Below, piece after piece: positions 35,461 through 43,192 of a stretch of 64,000 nt of DNA; the stretch's first letter is position 1, and each line of letters starts with the position of its first letter. Origin of the DNA: Zopfochytrium polystomum (Eukaryota > Chytridiomycota > Chytridiomycetes > Chytridiales > Chytridiaceae). The DNA is taken from positions 102,594-166,593 of the forward strand of contig JAIVFJ010000147.1 of NCBI GenBank assembly GCA_025765615.1, in the 5' to 3' direction. The notes under the pieces are model-generated. The model worked only from the letters and a program-made list of their open reading frames with translations. It was not told the DNA's origin and searched no databases. The translations under genes were made by a program, and so were the position numbers.

Positions 35461-36557
35461 TTAACCTCGTGGTCTATTAAATGGAGCTTCTCGTTTGACT
35501 GATTCAGGTTCTTTAACATTTTTATGATAGTATTGAATCATAATTTTCATTAAAGCTTTTATATAATAATCTGAATCTGAGTCTAGTTCAGAATCATTTG
35601 TGTGTATAGCTTTTGCACGTCGATTAAAGTATAATTCTGGCAAAGTGTCACATAACACAAACACTTTTGAATGCACTTTAATAGTTACATCACCTTTACG
35701 TGGAAGAGTTAAAGGAATACTTTTATCACTTATCAAGTTCAAATATCGCTGAATAGTTCCACTAGCCATATGATATGGAGACATTGTCATGTACGCAAAT
35801 TTCTTTTTTTTGAGATAAAACAAGTGATCGTTAGGACGAGGGTAGTTTCTATCAGCTTTAATGATTTCATCACCTAGTAGTTCATATGAACTGAATTCAA
35901 ATGCTTTTATCATTAGATCTACAAGTTTCTTACCACCAGGTCCACTCAAATAAACAATACTTTGACCAGTGTGGAATAGGGCATGACTCATAGATTTTTT
36001 CAAGTATTCACGAATGTTTCTGTCAGGAACAATTTCCTTTAAAAATTTTTCAAATCTAGTTGTATTAATATTTTCATCATAATCGTAACTTAATCTTTTT
36101 GAACAGTAATCATCTTTACTGAAAGGTTTGAAACATTTTTCTTCAAGATGATATGTTCCATTATTAAAAGGAATGAACTCAGAGTTTGAATCCAATCGTT
36201 CTTCAAAATCCTCCTTGAACCATGCTATTTGTGCATTACCTATAATATCTCGTTTGACAAGAGGTTTTAGTTCATTTAATCTGTCATTTATTTTTTAACA
36301 ATGTCAGGACGATCATTGTATTTGTCTTTTAAATGGAGATAAACAGTTGGAAAAATATTATTCAAGAAAATAGTCACTTTTAATTTATTGACATCTTTTT
36401 TCCAGATACCATCAGAATTGTCGTAGTACCACCATTGATGTGTGTAAGATGTTCTTTTTTTGGTGGAAGTATATACAAATTTCCCTTTGAAACATTTATG
36501 CATGTCATAATAACTATCGATATTGTTTAATAAAAGTTCTTCACTTATGTCTTCCAT
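35461..36557 (-). pseudogene. Second D5-like helicase paralogue with broken Walker A
   Basis: The ATG at 36557 opens a D5_N-like part (HQWWYYDNSDGIWKKD) that ends at a stop just after an A6 run near 36293. The next frame continues to 35461 with FIPFNNGTYHLEEK, REYLKKSMSHALFHTGQS and SGPGGKKLVDLMIKAFE. It aligns by order with the D5 gene at 32.4-34.1 kb, but the P-loop has lost residues (GPGGKK where the paralogue has GPGGSNGKS) and there is no prim-pol part. ATPase activity is therefore unlikely even if the frame is repaired. It is a decayed or repurposed duplicate. Confidence 0.7.
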
Positions 36558-36598
36558 TTATTTTATGATATACTTTTTTTTTCTTTTTCTTCTGTGCC

Positions 36599-36640
36599 CT
36601 CCGCCCATTCCTGACATACCACCGAAGTCACGTGACCTCG
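36599..36640 (-). promoter_or_regulatory. Cassette upstream block (CACGTG palindrome and GGCGGAG)
   Basis: Minus strand GGTCACGTGACTTCGG then GGCGGAGGGCAC, upstream of the ATG at 36557. The AAAANTGA box is missing or degenerate here. Confidence 0.45.
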
Positions 36641-36655
36641 TTCTAAAAACCGGCA

Positions 36656-36699
36656 TAAAAAAAGCCCACAACACTGCTGGCTGCAGCGCTATGGGCTTT
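36656..36699 (-). terminator. Conserved AGCCA-loop hairpin, copy 1
   Basis: The minus-strand RNA forms a continuous 17-bp stem (AAAGCCCAUAGCGCUGC against its partner, three G-U pairs) closed by loop AGCCA, then a U7 tract. It starts 20 nt after the stop at 36719. Confidence 0.8.
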
Positions 36700-36718
36700 C
36701 TCTTACATTCTCTCTTTC

Positions 36719-37105
36719 TTACTCGTATCGCGGTCGCCATCTCCATATTTCCTCTTTGGTCATGGGTCCTGGATATATCCTTGAATTTTCATATATATTT
36801 ATTCCTCTGTATTCCCACTTGTGTTTTCCCGTCTTTTTGTCATATGTCACTTGATACGTCTCATTTTCCGATCCTAGTACCTCCTTTCCCGGATCTCCTA
36901 GTTTCTTCTTTAATACTTCCTCTGATAACCCCTTCATCAATCTCCACACTGGATCATCATCATCATCAAGTACCGTCTGGTAATGGTTTATTATTTTCCC
37001 TAGTGGCACTTCCGTCGGATCTACCCATCCTATTGGACTCGAGAACCTTTCATCAATTTCAATTTCACTCTGTCCCTTGTTCTTTCCCTTCTTAATGCTG
37101 TTCAT
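36719..37105 (-). CDS. Cassette protein: short paralogue of the 39.3 kb protein
   Basis: 128 aa from the ATG at 37105. From residue 13 on it is almost identical to the C-terminal half of the protein at 38593-39276 (EIDERFSSPIGW, HYQTVLDDDDDPVW, then IWRWRPRYE), but it lacks the Cys/His-rich N-terminus. The N-terminus (KKGKNKGQ) looks like a remnant of it. Tyr/Trp-rich C-terminus of unknown role. The cassette has its own promoter (37155-37203) and hairpin. Confidence 0.65.
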   Translation of the reverse strand: MNSIKKGKNKGQSEIEIDERFSSPIGWVDPTEVPLGKIINHYQTVLDDDDDPVWRLMKGLSEEVLKKKLGDPGKEVLGSENETYQVTYDKKTGKHKWEYRGINIYENSRIYPGPMTKEEIWRWRPRYE

Positions 37106-37154
37106 CTTTCTTTTCTCTTTCGCTGGTCTCTGTGCTCTCCACCAAAGTCCGATA

Positions 37155-37203
37155 AAAATTCAATTTTTTCCCCGCCAAGACTTTCCTGGTCTATGTCACG
37201 TGA
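37155..37203 (-). promoter_or_regulatory. Cassette promoter with exact AAAATTGA
   Basis: The minus strand reads TCACGTGA, then CTTGGCGGGG, then AAAAAATTGAATTTT. This includes the mimivirus early consensus AAAATTGA. It lies 50 nt upstream of the ATG at 37105. Confidence 0.75.
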
Positions 37204-37221
37204 CCTCGTTCTAATAATTGT

Positions 37222-37269
37222 CATAAAAAAAAGCCCACAACACTGCTGGCTGCAGCGCTATGGGCTTTC
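37222..37269 (-). terminator. Conserved AGCCA-loop hairpin, copy 2
   Basis: Same stem and loop as copy 1 (AGCCA loop, stem with G-U pairs) and a U8 tract. It lies 21 nt after the stop at 37290. Confidence 0.8.
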
Positions 37270-37289
37270 TCCTTCCATTCGATCTTTTC

Positions 37290-37907
37290 CTAGATAAAAA
37301 GAAATGTATCGCTGAACCAGTCTTGCCACTCTCTCACTCGCTTCTTCCACTCATTCGCCTCATCTCCTTCCTCTCGTTTTGGACCCCACCCCAAACCGGT
37401 CCACGCCATCAATTTGTACTCCCTCTCATACTCCTCCTCTCCTTCCATTCTTATCACGTCCATCCTTTTATTATACTCTGGACACTCCACCATCAATCTC
37501 TTACTTCTCTTACATTTCTCACATTTCACTGTCAAACTTATCATTATTCCTCCCTTTTTTCCCCATGTTTCACACATTTCCCTCCTTTTCATCACTTCTT
37601 CATTCACCTCCACTCTTCCCCTTTCCAGTTTTATTCCCGTCTCCCTTTCCCACTTCAACTTCTCATCTATACTCCCTTTCACTTCTCCCACATATCTCAT
37701 TATCATCCCCACTATCTCCATTGGAAACTTCATCACCTCCTTCTTCTCCTCTTTCTTCACCACCTTCTTCTCCTTCACCTTCACCACCTTCTTCTCCTCT
37801 CCCTTCACTTCTTTTCTGTGTTTACTACACTTTTCCTTTCCATCCCTCGACTTTACTCCACACACAGTCCCTTTCTTGGCTCCTTTCACGTATTCGTAGT
37901 CACACAT
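37290..37907 (-). CDS. Cassette protein: Cys/His-rich N-terminus plus F-box-like helix
   Basis: I start at the ATG at 37907 (205 aa). The longer frame to 38009 merely translates the promoter. N-terminus MCDYEYVKGAKKGTVC with CGVKSRDGKEKCSKH forms a C-x12-C-x9-C-x2-H unit seen across giant-virus small proteins. A Lys/Glu linker is followed by MKFPMEIVGMIMRYV, an F-box-like helix. A CEKCKRSKRLMVEC motif gives extra metal ligands. C-terminus Trp-rich. Possible ubiquitin-pathway or nucleic-acid role; not established. Confidence 0.7.
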   Translation of the reverse strand: MCDYEYVKGAKKGTVCGVKSRDGKEKCSKHRKEVKGEEKKVVKVKEKKVVKKEEKKEVMKFPMEIVGMIMRYVGEVKGSIDEKLKWERETGIKLERGRVEVNEEVMKRREMCETWGKKGGIMISLTVKCEKCKRSKRLMVECPEYNKRMDVIRMEGEEEYEREYKLMAWTGLGWGPKREEGDEANEWKKRVREWQDWFSDTFLFI

Positions 37908-37930
37908 TTTGCTTTTCAACAAAGCCCTCA

Positions 37931-37990
37931 CAAAATTCAGTTTTTCCTCCGCCAAGCCCCCGCCCATTCCTGACACACTGTCACGTGACC
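37931..37990 (-). promoter_or_regulatory. Cassette promoter
   Basis: The minus strand reads TCACGTGA, a spacer, CTTGGCGGAGG, then AAAAACTGAATTTTG about 25 nt before the ATG at 37907. Confidence 0.7.
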
Positions 37991-38009
37991 TCATCCTAAA
38001 AACCGGCAT

Positions 38010-38053
38010 AAAAAAAAGCCCACAACACTGCTGGCTGCAATGCTATGGGCTTT
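38010..38053 (-). terminator. Conserved AGCCA-loop hairpin, copy 3
   Basis: 17-bp stem in the minus-strand RNA with CAUUGC replacing CGCUGC; pairing is kept through different G-U positions. Loop AGCCA, U8 tract. It is 18 nt after the stop at 38071. Confidence 0.8.
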
Positions 38054-38070
38054 CTTTTACAAACACCAGC

Positions 38071-38409
38071 TTACCATGTATGTGCACTGTGTTCATATTC
38101 ATCTCGATCAAATCTTGTCACTATTTCCATTCTTTTCACTGTATAACTTGGATCCAAAGTTCCATCCCACCTTGATAGTACTTTCCCCCTTATCGTAAAT
38201 GTTATTCTACGCATCTTTCCATTCACTTTTATATTCTTCAACCCCTTCTTTTTCTTCATGTTTAATATCGGCGTTACTTTCTTTCTTCCAAAGTATCTGT
38301 TTAGTTCTTTTTCCAATTTTAATATTTCATCAATGCTTCCTTTTATGTCTCCTGGTTTTATATACTCAAATATCATGTCCACAATTTCATTTGGCATTCT
38401 CTGTATCAT
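38071..38409 (-). CDS. Cassette protein: F-box-like, no Cys/His unit
   Basis: 112 aa from the ATG at 38409. RMPNEIVDMIFEYIKPGDIKG is the F-box-like helix shared with other cassettes. The middle is basic (GRKKVTPILNMKKKKGLK). The C-terminal TVKRMEIVTRF resembles the out-of-frame tail of the 40.7 kb cassette (TVRGMKCVRL). The N-terminal Cys/His unit is missing. It is flanked by its own promoter and hairpin. Confidence 0.65.
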   Translation of the reverse strand: MIQRMPNEIVDMIFEYIKPGDIKGSIDEILKLEKELNRYFGRKKVTPILNMKKKKGLKNIKVNGKMRRITFTIRGKVLSRWDGTLDPSYTVKRMEIVTRFDRDEYEHSAHTW

Positions 38410-38450
38410 TCTCTCTCAAAGTCCTCTCAAAGTCCTCTCAAAGTCCTCTC

Positions 38451-38510
38451 AAAATTCACTTTTTCCTCCGCCAAGACGCCCATCCCTTACATACCCAAAG
38501 TCACGTGACC
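38451..38510 (-). promoter_or_regulatory. Cassette promoter
   Basis: Minus strand TCACGTGA, CTTGGCGGAGG, AAAAAGTGAATTTTG. It is followed by three tandem AGGACTTTG units before the ATG at 38409. Confidence 0.7.
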
Positions 38511-38529
38511 TCGTCCTAAAAACCGGCAT

Positions 38530-38573
38530 AAAAAAAAGCCCACAACACTGCTGGCTGCAGCGCTATGGGCTTT
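38530..38573 (-). terminator. Conserved AGCCA-loop hairpin, copy 4
   Basis: Identical core to copy 1, with a U8 tract. It lies 20 nt after the stop at 38593. Confidence 0.8.
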
Positions 38574-38592
38574 CTCTTACATTCTCTCTTTC

Positions 38593-39276
38593 TTACTCGT
38601 ATCGCGATCGCCATCTCCATATTTCCTCTTTGGTCATGGGTCCTGGATATATCCTTGAATTTTCATATATATTTATTCCTCTGTATTCCCACTTGTGTTT
38701 TCCCGTCTTTTTGTCATATGTCACTTGATACGTCTCATTTTCCGATCCTAGTACCTCCTTTCCCGGATCTCCTAGTTTCTTCTTTAATACTTCCTCTGAT
38801 AACCCCTTCATCAATCTCCACACTGGATCATCATCATCATCAAGTACCGTCTGGTAATGGTTTATTATTTTCCCTAGTGGCACTTCCGTCGGATCTATCC
38901 ATCCTATTGGACTCGAGAACCTTTCATCAATTTCAATTTCACTTCCACTTCCCCTACCTCTTTCACTTTCATTTTCACTTTCATTTTCACTTTCATTTTC
39001 ACTTTCATTTTCACTTTCACTTTCATTTTCACTTTCACTTTCAGTATCAGTATTACTTTCACTTTCAGTGTCACTTTCACTATACTTTTTCTGAACCCCC
39101 CACTTTTTGTGAATCCCACATTTCCCATTCTCTTTTCCCTTTCTCCCACACATCTGTCCCTTCCTTTTTCCTGTCTTCAATATCTGATCACATCCTTTCT
39201 CATGTTTTTTACAGTTCTTTTTTCCACATTCTTGTCCCTTTTTCTTTCCCTTCGTAATCATGTATTCACAGTTCAT
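38593..39276 (-). CDS. Cassette protein: double Cys/His-rich unit, Ser/Glu repeat, Trp-rich tail
   Basis: ATG at 39276 (227 aa); the longer frame starts at a TTG inside the promoter. Two N-terminal units read CEYMITKGKKKGQECGK..CKKH and CDQILKTGKRKGQMCGR..CGIH. Next is a highly repetitive acidic ESE(N/S) stretch (coded at 38945-39075), then the conserved module EIDERFSSPIGW to the C-terminus. The same Cys/His unit appears alone in the cassette at 44438. Likely metal-binding; role unknown. Confidence 0.7.
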   Translation of the reverse strand: MNCEYMITKGKKKGQECGKKNCKKHEKGCDQILKTGKRKGQMCGRKGKENGKCGIHKKWGVQKKYSESDTESESNTDTESESENESESENESENESENESENESERGRGSGSEIEIDERFSSPIGWIDPTEVPLGKIINHYQTVLDDDDDPVWRLMKGLSEEVLKKKLGDPGKEVLGSENETYQVTYDKKTGKHKWEYRGINIYENSRIYPGPMTKEEIWRWRSRYE

Positions 39277-39335
39277 CTTTTTTCTCGTTCTTTTTTCTCT
39301 TTCGCTGTTCTCTGTGCTCTCCACCAAAGTCCGAT

Positions 39336-39380
39336 AAAAATTCAATTTTTTCCCCCGCCAAGACCTTCAAGTCACGTGAC
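39336..39380 (-). promoter_or_regulatory. Cassette promoter with exact AAAATTGA
   Basis: Minus strand TCACGTGA, CTTGGCGGGGG, then AAAAAATTGAATTTT and the leader TATCGGACTTTGGTGGAG, also found at the 37.1 kb cassette. Confidence 0.75.
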
Positions 39381-39400
39381 CTCGTCCTAAAAACCGCCAT

Positions 39401-39444
39401 AAAAAAAAGCCCATAACACTGCTGGCTGCAGCGCTATGGGTCTT
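39401..39444 (-). terminator. Conserved AGCCA-loop hairpin, copy 5
   Basis: The stem CCCAUAGCGCUGC pairs fully (13 bp). One wobble of copy 1 is replaced here by a U-A pair. Loop AGCCA, U8 tract. It lies 15 nt after the stop at 39460. Confidence 0.8.
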
Positions 39445-39459
39445 ACTTTTTCTCTTCAC

Positions 39460-39804
39460 TTAAAACCATACCTTTCCTGCCATCACACTTCTCATTCCCA
39501 CCGCCGTATTCCTAAACTCATACTCTTTGTACAATATCACTTTATTCTCCACACACTTTCTCACTCTCACCTTTCCTTCCACCTTTCCTCTTTTTAACTC
39601 CATTCCCAGTTGTTTCTCCAATTTTATCACTTTCGCTGCATCATCTTTCACTTCTATATACTTCATTATCATTCTTACTATCTCCATCGGCATTCTTCCA
39701 TACACTTTCTTGTCTCTGTGTTTCCCACACTTTTTCCCTTCCCTCGACTTCACTCCACACACTTGTCCTTTTCGCTCTCCTTTCTGTATCTCGTAGTCGC
39801 ACAT
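39460..39804 (-). CDS. Cassette protein: Cys/His unit plus F-box-like helix
   Basis: 114 aa from the ATG at 39804. MCDYEIQKGERKGQVC with CGVKSREGKKCGKH is the canonical unit. RMPMEIVRMIMKYIEVKD is the F-box-like helix, followed by the shared KLEKQLGMELKRGKVE stretch. A compact intact example of the family. Confidence 0.75.
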   Translation of the reverse strand: MCDYEIQKGERKGQVCGVKSREGKKCGKHRDKKVYGRMPMEIVRMIMKYIEVKDDAAKVIKLEKQLGMELKRGKVEGKVRVRKCVENKVILYKEYEFRNTAVGMRSVMAGKVWF

Positions 39805-39841
39805 CCTTTGCCCCTCTCACTTGTCCTCTCACTTGTCCTCA

Positions 39842-39892
39842 CAAAATTCAGTTTTTTTCTCCGCCAAGAAAATTCTATTTCCAGTCACGTGA
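39842..39892 (-). promoter_or_regulatory. Cassette promoter
   Basis: Minus strand TCACGTGA, TTCTTGGCGGAG, then AAAAAAACTGAATTTTGT upstream of the ATG at 39804. Confidence 0.7.
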
Positions 39893-39905
39893 CCTCGCAC
39901 TTTCA

Positions 39906-39963
39906 TAAAAAAAAAGCCCTATCATGGACACTGCTGGCTGCAATGCTCACGATAGGGCTTTTT
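39906..39963 (-). terminator. Conserved AGCCA-loop hairpin, copy 6 (extended stem)
   Basis: The outer stem is AAAAAGCCCUAUC/GAUAGGGCUUUUU, unlike other copies, yet fully paired. The inner stem and AGCCA loop are conserved, with one A-C mismatch overall. It lies 15 nt after the stop at 39978. Confidence 0.85.
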
Positions 39964-39977
39964 CTCACTCCACCTCT

Positions 39978-40451
39978 TCAATTCACCGCTCTCTCTATTA
40001 TATCCACCACTTTCTGTTTGTTGAATGGTCTGTTCTTAAAATATTTCCCCACTTCTTTTTTTATCAATTGCAGTTCTCCTTCGTTTAGCGGTGGGTCCAT
40101 CCTTTTTGAACTCCACTCCACATATCCCGCTATTTTCCTCCCTTTCTCTCCCAGTTCCGCTATCTCTTCCATCACTTTTTCCTCCACTCCTTCTGCTTCC
40201 TTCCATCCACTCCCACAATATCCACACCTCGCTCCATGTCTCATCCATTCTTTGTAACACTTCTTGTGTCCTCTGTGTCCACAACAATGCGTCTTTACAC
40301 TCTCCTCTCTCTTCTTTATCGTCCCGTAACATACATAACATTCTTCTCTCTCCTCCTCTCTGTGTCTCGCACATCTCTCTCCTCCATCTCTCGCCTTCAC
40401 TCCACACACAGTTCCCTTCTTCTTTCCTCGTTTGAACTCGTAGTCGCACAT
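39978..40451 (-). CDS. Cassette protein: Cys/His unit fused to a RING-like finger
   Basis: 157 aa from the ATG at 40451. The N-terminal unit is MCDYEFKRGKKKGTVC with CGVKARDGGERCARH. It is followed by CYVCYGTI, then THCCGHRGHKKCYKEW and CGYCGS, a Cys/His spacing consistent with a RING-type zinc finger (residues about 38-83). C-terminus is helical and acidic. By family a RING would make it a ubiquitin E3 ligase, which would fit the F-box-like siblings. The E3 role is inference. Confidence 0.7.
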   Translation of the reverse strand: MCDYEFKRGKKKGTVCGVKARDGGERCARHREEEREECYVCYGTIKKREESVKTHCCGHRGHKKCYKEWMRHGARCGYCGSGWKEAEGVEEKVMEEIAELGEKGRKIAGYVEWSSKRMDPPLNEGELQLIKKEVGKYFKNRPFNKQKVVDIIERAVN

Positions 40452-40474
40452 CCTTTCCTCTCTTCTATCTCCTC

Positions 40475-40586
40475 ACAAATTTCAATTTCTTTTCCGCCAA
40501 GACCCACTGACCTTTCTCTTCTCCTTCTCTGACTCCTCTCAAATTTCAATTTCTTTTCCGCCAAGACATCCCTCTAAATCACGTGA
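40475..40586 (-). promoter_or_regulatory. Cassette promoter, core duplicated
   Basis: The GGCGGAAAAGAAATTGAAATTT-type core occurs twice on the minus strand (40475-40503 and 40539-40566). A single TCACGTGA lies at 40579-40586. Confidence 0.65.
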
Positions 40587-40605
40587 CCTCGTTCTCATTT
40601 TCGGC

Positions 40606-40651
40606 ATAAAAAAAAGCCCACTACACTGCTGGCTGCAATGCTATGGGCTTT
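40606..40651 (-). terminator. Conserved AGCCA-loop hairpin, copy 7
   Basis: 17-position stem with one A-A mismatch, loop AGCCA and a U8 tract on the minus RNA. It lies 26 nt after the stop at 40677. Confidence 0.8.
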
Positions 40652-40676
40652 CTCTTACACACACCAGCTTATCACC

Positions 40677-41125
40677 TTACCAGCTTACCATGTATGCTCC
40701 TCTCAAATTCCTTCCTGCCTCTTCTATCAGTCTCACACACTTCATCCCCCTCACTGTCATATTTATCTCTTTCCATCCCTTTCTTCCCATATTGCTGCCA
40801 TCCCTTCTCTCCTCATCGACCAACTCTTCCACCTTATACTTTCCTTCACTTCTTCTCTCACCTCCACTCTTCCCCTTTCCATTTTTATTCCCGTCTCCTT
40901 TTCCCACTTCAACTTCTCTTCTATACTCCACTTCACTCCCACATATCTCATTATCATCCCCACTATCTCCATCGGAAACTTCATCACTATCTCCTCCTCT
41001 TTCTTCACCCCCTTCCCTCCTTTCTTCTCTTTTCTGTGTTTACTACACTTTTCCTTTCCATCTCTCGACTTCACTCCACACACTGTTCCTTTCTTCGCTC
41101 CTCTCTGGAACTCGTAGTCACACAT
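40677..41125 (-). pseudogene. Cassette protein, frameshifted (Cys/His unit plus F-box-like)
   Basis: The ATG at 41125 starts MCDYEFQRGAKKGTVC with CGVKSRDGKEKCSKH, then MKFPMEIVGMIMRYVGVKW, closely matching the 37.3-37.9 kb cassette. After about 40860 the family-like C-terminus (TVRGMKCVRLIEEA, ending VSW) lies in another frame that stops at 40677, where the spacing to the hairpin is right. The original frame runs on to 40763. A one-base indel near 40860 is inferred. Confidence 0.6.
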
Positions 41126-41148
41126 CCTTCGCTCTCTTCATAGTCCTC

Positions 41149-41220
41149 ACAAAATTCAGTTTTTCCTCCGCCAAGACCTTCCTCTTTGTCACGTGACCTT
41201 CTCTTCTCTGTCACGTGACC
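41149..41220 (-). promoter_or_regulatory. Cassette promoter with doubled CACGTG
   Basis: The minus strand carries TCACGTGA twice (41189-41196 and 41211-41218), CTTGGCGGAGG and AAAAACTGAATTTTG before the ATG at 41125. Confidence 0.7.
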
Positions 41221-41245
41221 TTCTCTTCACCTTCTCTTCTCTGAC

Positions 41246-41299
41246 ATAAAAAAAAAGCTCTCCATGGACACTGCTGGCTGCAATGCTAAGAGCTTTTTT
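41246..41299 (-). terminator. Conserved AGCCA-loop hairpin, copy 8
   Basis: The outer stem AAAAAAGCUCU/AGAGCUUUUUU differs from other copies but pairs. The inner 7-bp stem and AGCCA loop are kept, with an internal loop between. It lies 15 nt after the stop at 41314. Confidence 0.8.
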
Positions 41300-41313
41300 T
41301 TCTCTCCTCCTCT

Positions 41314-41547
41314 TCACTCTTCTCTCCACTCTATCTTCCATTCTCCACTATCCTTCCCTCTTCTTTCCCTCCACATCCCGTATCTCCATTCACTCTTCTC
41401 TCCCACTCTCCTTCTTTCTTCTTTCAAAAATATCCTCTTTTTTACCACTATCTGTCTTGTCAGTATCCCTTCTCTTTCCCACTCATATGAATCCAGCAAA
41501 AAAGAAAATTGTTTATTATCATCTTGTTGTGAAGTGATAGAAAACAT
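41314..41547 (-). CDS. Cassette protein, 77 aa, unrecognised
   Basis: ATG at 41547. Acidic/basic sequence with several Trp (YEWEREG, EWRYGMW, EWKIEW). It lacks the Cys/His unit and the F-box-like helix, and no standard promoter block precedes it, but the hairpin follows at the usual spacing. It could be the 3' remnant of a larger cassette gene. Confidence 0.5.
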   Translation of the reverse strand: MFSITSQQDDNKQFSFLLDSYEWEREGILTRQIVVKKRIFLKEERRRVGEKSEWRYGMWRERRGKDSGEWKIEWREE

Positions 41548-41637
41548 TTGTTTTAATGGTTCGTGTTGAAATATTGCTTAGAAAGCGCATCTGAGAAACT
41601 TTGCAACGGACGTCCATCTAAAACTTGAGAAGATACA

Positions 41638-41961
41638 CTAAAATGACTTTGACAGACGTGCTTCCATTGAACAAGAAACATACCTATGTGGACCATTAGA
41701 AGAAAATGCTTGCTGGCATAAAGTCAGATTCTCATTAAGTAAGTTCCTGATCACACGGTCTTTCTCGACGATCACACGGTCTTTCTCGACGATCACACGG
41801 TCTTTCTCGACAATCACACGGTCTTTCTCGACGATCACTTTTTGATGATCGCGGTCTTTTTCGACGAGCTTTTTTTTGAGATCTTCGATTACTTGTTGCA
41901 TCGCTTCCATGGGGTTCATTTTCGTGTTGCCAGAGTTCTTGATTGAAACAGGTTTCATCAT
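41638..41961 (-). CDS. Coiled-coil protein with VEKDRVI heptad repeats
   Basis: 107 aa from the ATG at 41961. Helical N-terminal half, then four to five near-identical seven-residue units (VEKDRVI) encoded by 21-bp tandem DNA repeats at about 41750-41835 (GATCACACGGTCTTTCTCGA on the plus strand). Heptad spacing implies a coiled coil. Repeat number is likely variable between isolates. Not a cassette-type gene: no hairpin follows. Confidence 0.65.
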   Translation of the reverse strand: MMKPVSIKNSGNTKMNPMEAMQQVIEDLKKKLVEKDRDHQKVIVEKDRVIVEKDRVIVEKDRVIVEKDRVIRNLLNENLTLCQQAFSSNGPHRYVSCSMEARLSKSF

Positions 41962-42090
41962 GATACGTATTAAATAATATCTTTAAACGCGATTTTAGAC
42001 TATTTTCTCGAGTGGTGAAAGTTCGTATTTTACAATTTGGGCAACAATAAGTCTGAACTCCGCTTACACCACATTGAAAAATGTTTTCCT

Positions 42091-43155
42091 ATGGTATTGT
42101 CAAAACTAAACAAAGAGGAAGGTGTTGGAAGACTTATCGCTTGCTTGGCACCGGAAATGTCTGACGGAATGCTTCTTCAGCTTTTAAACGCCATTCTCAA
42201 GTTCCTTCCAAATTATTCCCCGGAAGCTTCAGTGGACTGGCACCTACATGGGAGCTGCTTTCCAGTTCTATCAAACGTCCTAGCACAGCGCGGATTTGTG
42301 GAGCACGTTCAGCCATTGGTTCAATTTTTATTCAGAAACATTGATTACAAATGGGGTTCTGATTCGGAGCTTGTCGAAAATATTGAACGTGTCGTAATGA
42401 CAGTGATTCGACATCTAAGTTTTATAACTCTGTCCGATATGGTTGTGCTTTGGAACAGAATTCATGAGGATTTGTTATACGTCTCGGAGGCATTTACCAT
42501 AGCGTTTACTGAACAGATGGCTATCCTTATCAACAAAAAATCTGCATCAATTGAAGATATGGAACGTTTACTGCTTGAAGATCTTGAACGAGAAACATTT
42601 AAAACCTCGTTGGTAAATGTTTGTCTCTGGAATGGATTTCTAGTGATGAAAGCTGTCCGCCTGCTTCGCAAACAAGTCGTCGGTTTCCATTTGGCATCTC
42701 CAATGATTTCACAGTCTCTGATGCATCTCCTTTCTGCTTACTCGAGCCACACCCATCACTTTATGGAACATTATGGGGTTCCCTATATGTCGAACGTTCA
42801 ATCTCCAGAACTGGATTATGTCGCTCAAATGTTGGATCCTTGCTCTGGACTAGTGATTACAAACAATGTCGCCTGCTGCTTAAAGGAAGTATGGGTGGAG
42901 TCAGTCTTCTGTGAGGCTTCCAGGTTTTTTGAATTGAGGGCGTCCGAGGAATCCCCGGTAACTGGCTTTTCATCAAGTGGTGCGGATTTTCGACGTGTGC
43001 TGTCGACTGATATTATTTCCATTTGGAAGTCAGTCTTGGAGAGAGATGCAACATGGTTTGAGCGGTTTGATTTTGGCAAGAGGTTGAAATTGCTGTATGA
43101 GAAGTATGGACTTGTTTGGGTGGCTGGTACTTCTCATAAACTAACATTTCAATAA
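42091..43155 (+). CDS. Hypothetical protein, about 354 aa
   Basis: The frame is open from a TTG at 42037; the first ATG is 42091, and an upstream exon is possible. Helical, mixed sequence (QLLNAILKFLPNYSPEASVDW, HFMEHYGVPYMS, TDIISIWKSVLERDATWF) with no family I recognise. Base composition is closer to host coding DNA than the neighbouring viral cassettes, so it may have been acquired separately. Confidence 0.55.
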   Translation: MVLSKLNKEEGVGRLIACLAPEMSDGMLLQLLNAILKFLPNYSPEASVDWHLHGSCFPVLSNVLAQRGFVEHVQPLVQFLFRNIDYKWGSDSELVENIERVVMTVIRHLSFITLSDMVVLWNRIHEDLLYVSEAFTIAFTEQMAILINKKSASIEDMERLLLEDLERETFKTSLVNVCLWNGFLVMKAVRLLRKQVVGFHLASPMISQSLMHLLSAYSSHTHHFMEHYGVPYMSNVQSPELDYVAQMLDPCSGLVITNNVACCLKEVWVESVFCEASRFFELRASEESPVTGFSSSGADFRRVLSTDIISIWKSVLERDATWFERFDFGKRLKLLYEKYGLVWVAGTSHKLTFQ

Positions 43156-43192
43156 CATAATGTCGTAAAACATTATTGAACATCTTTATATT

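Noticed and set aside
37260..38000. Long plus-strand Ser/Pro/Phe-rich ORFs across the cassette region
   Set aside because: They are antisense shadows of Lys/Glu-rich minus-strand genes; promoters and hairpins fit only the minus strand.
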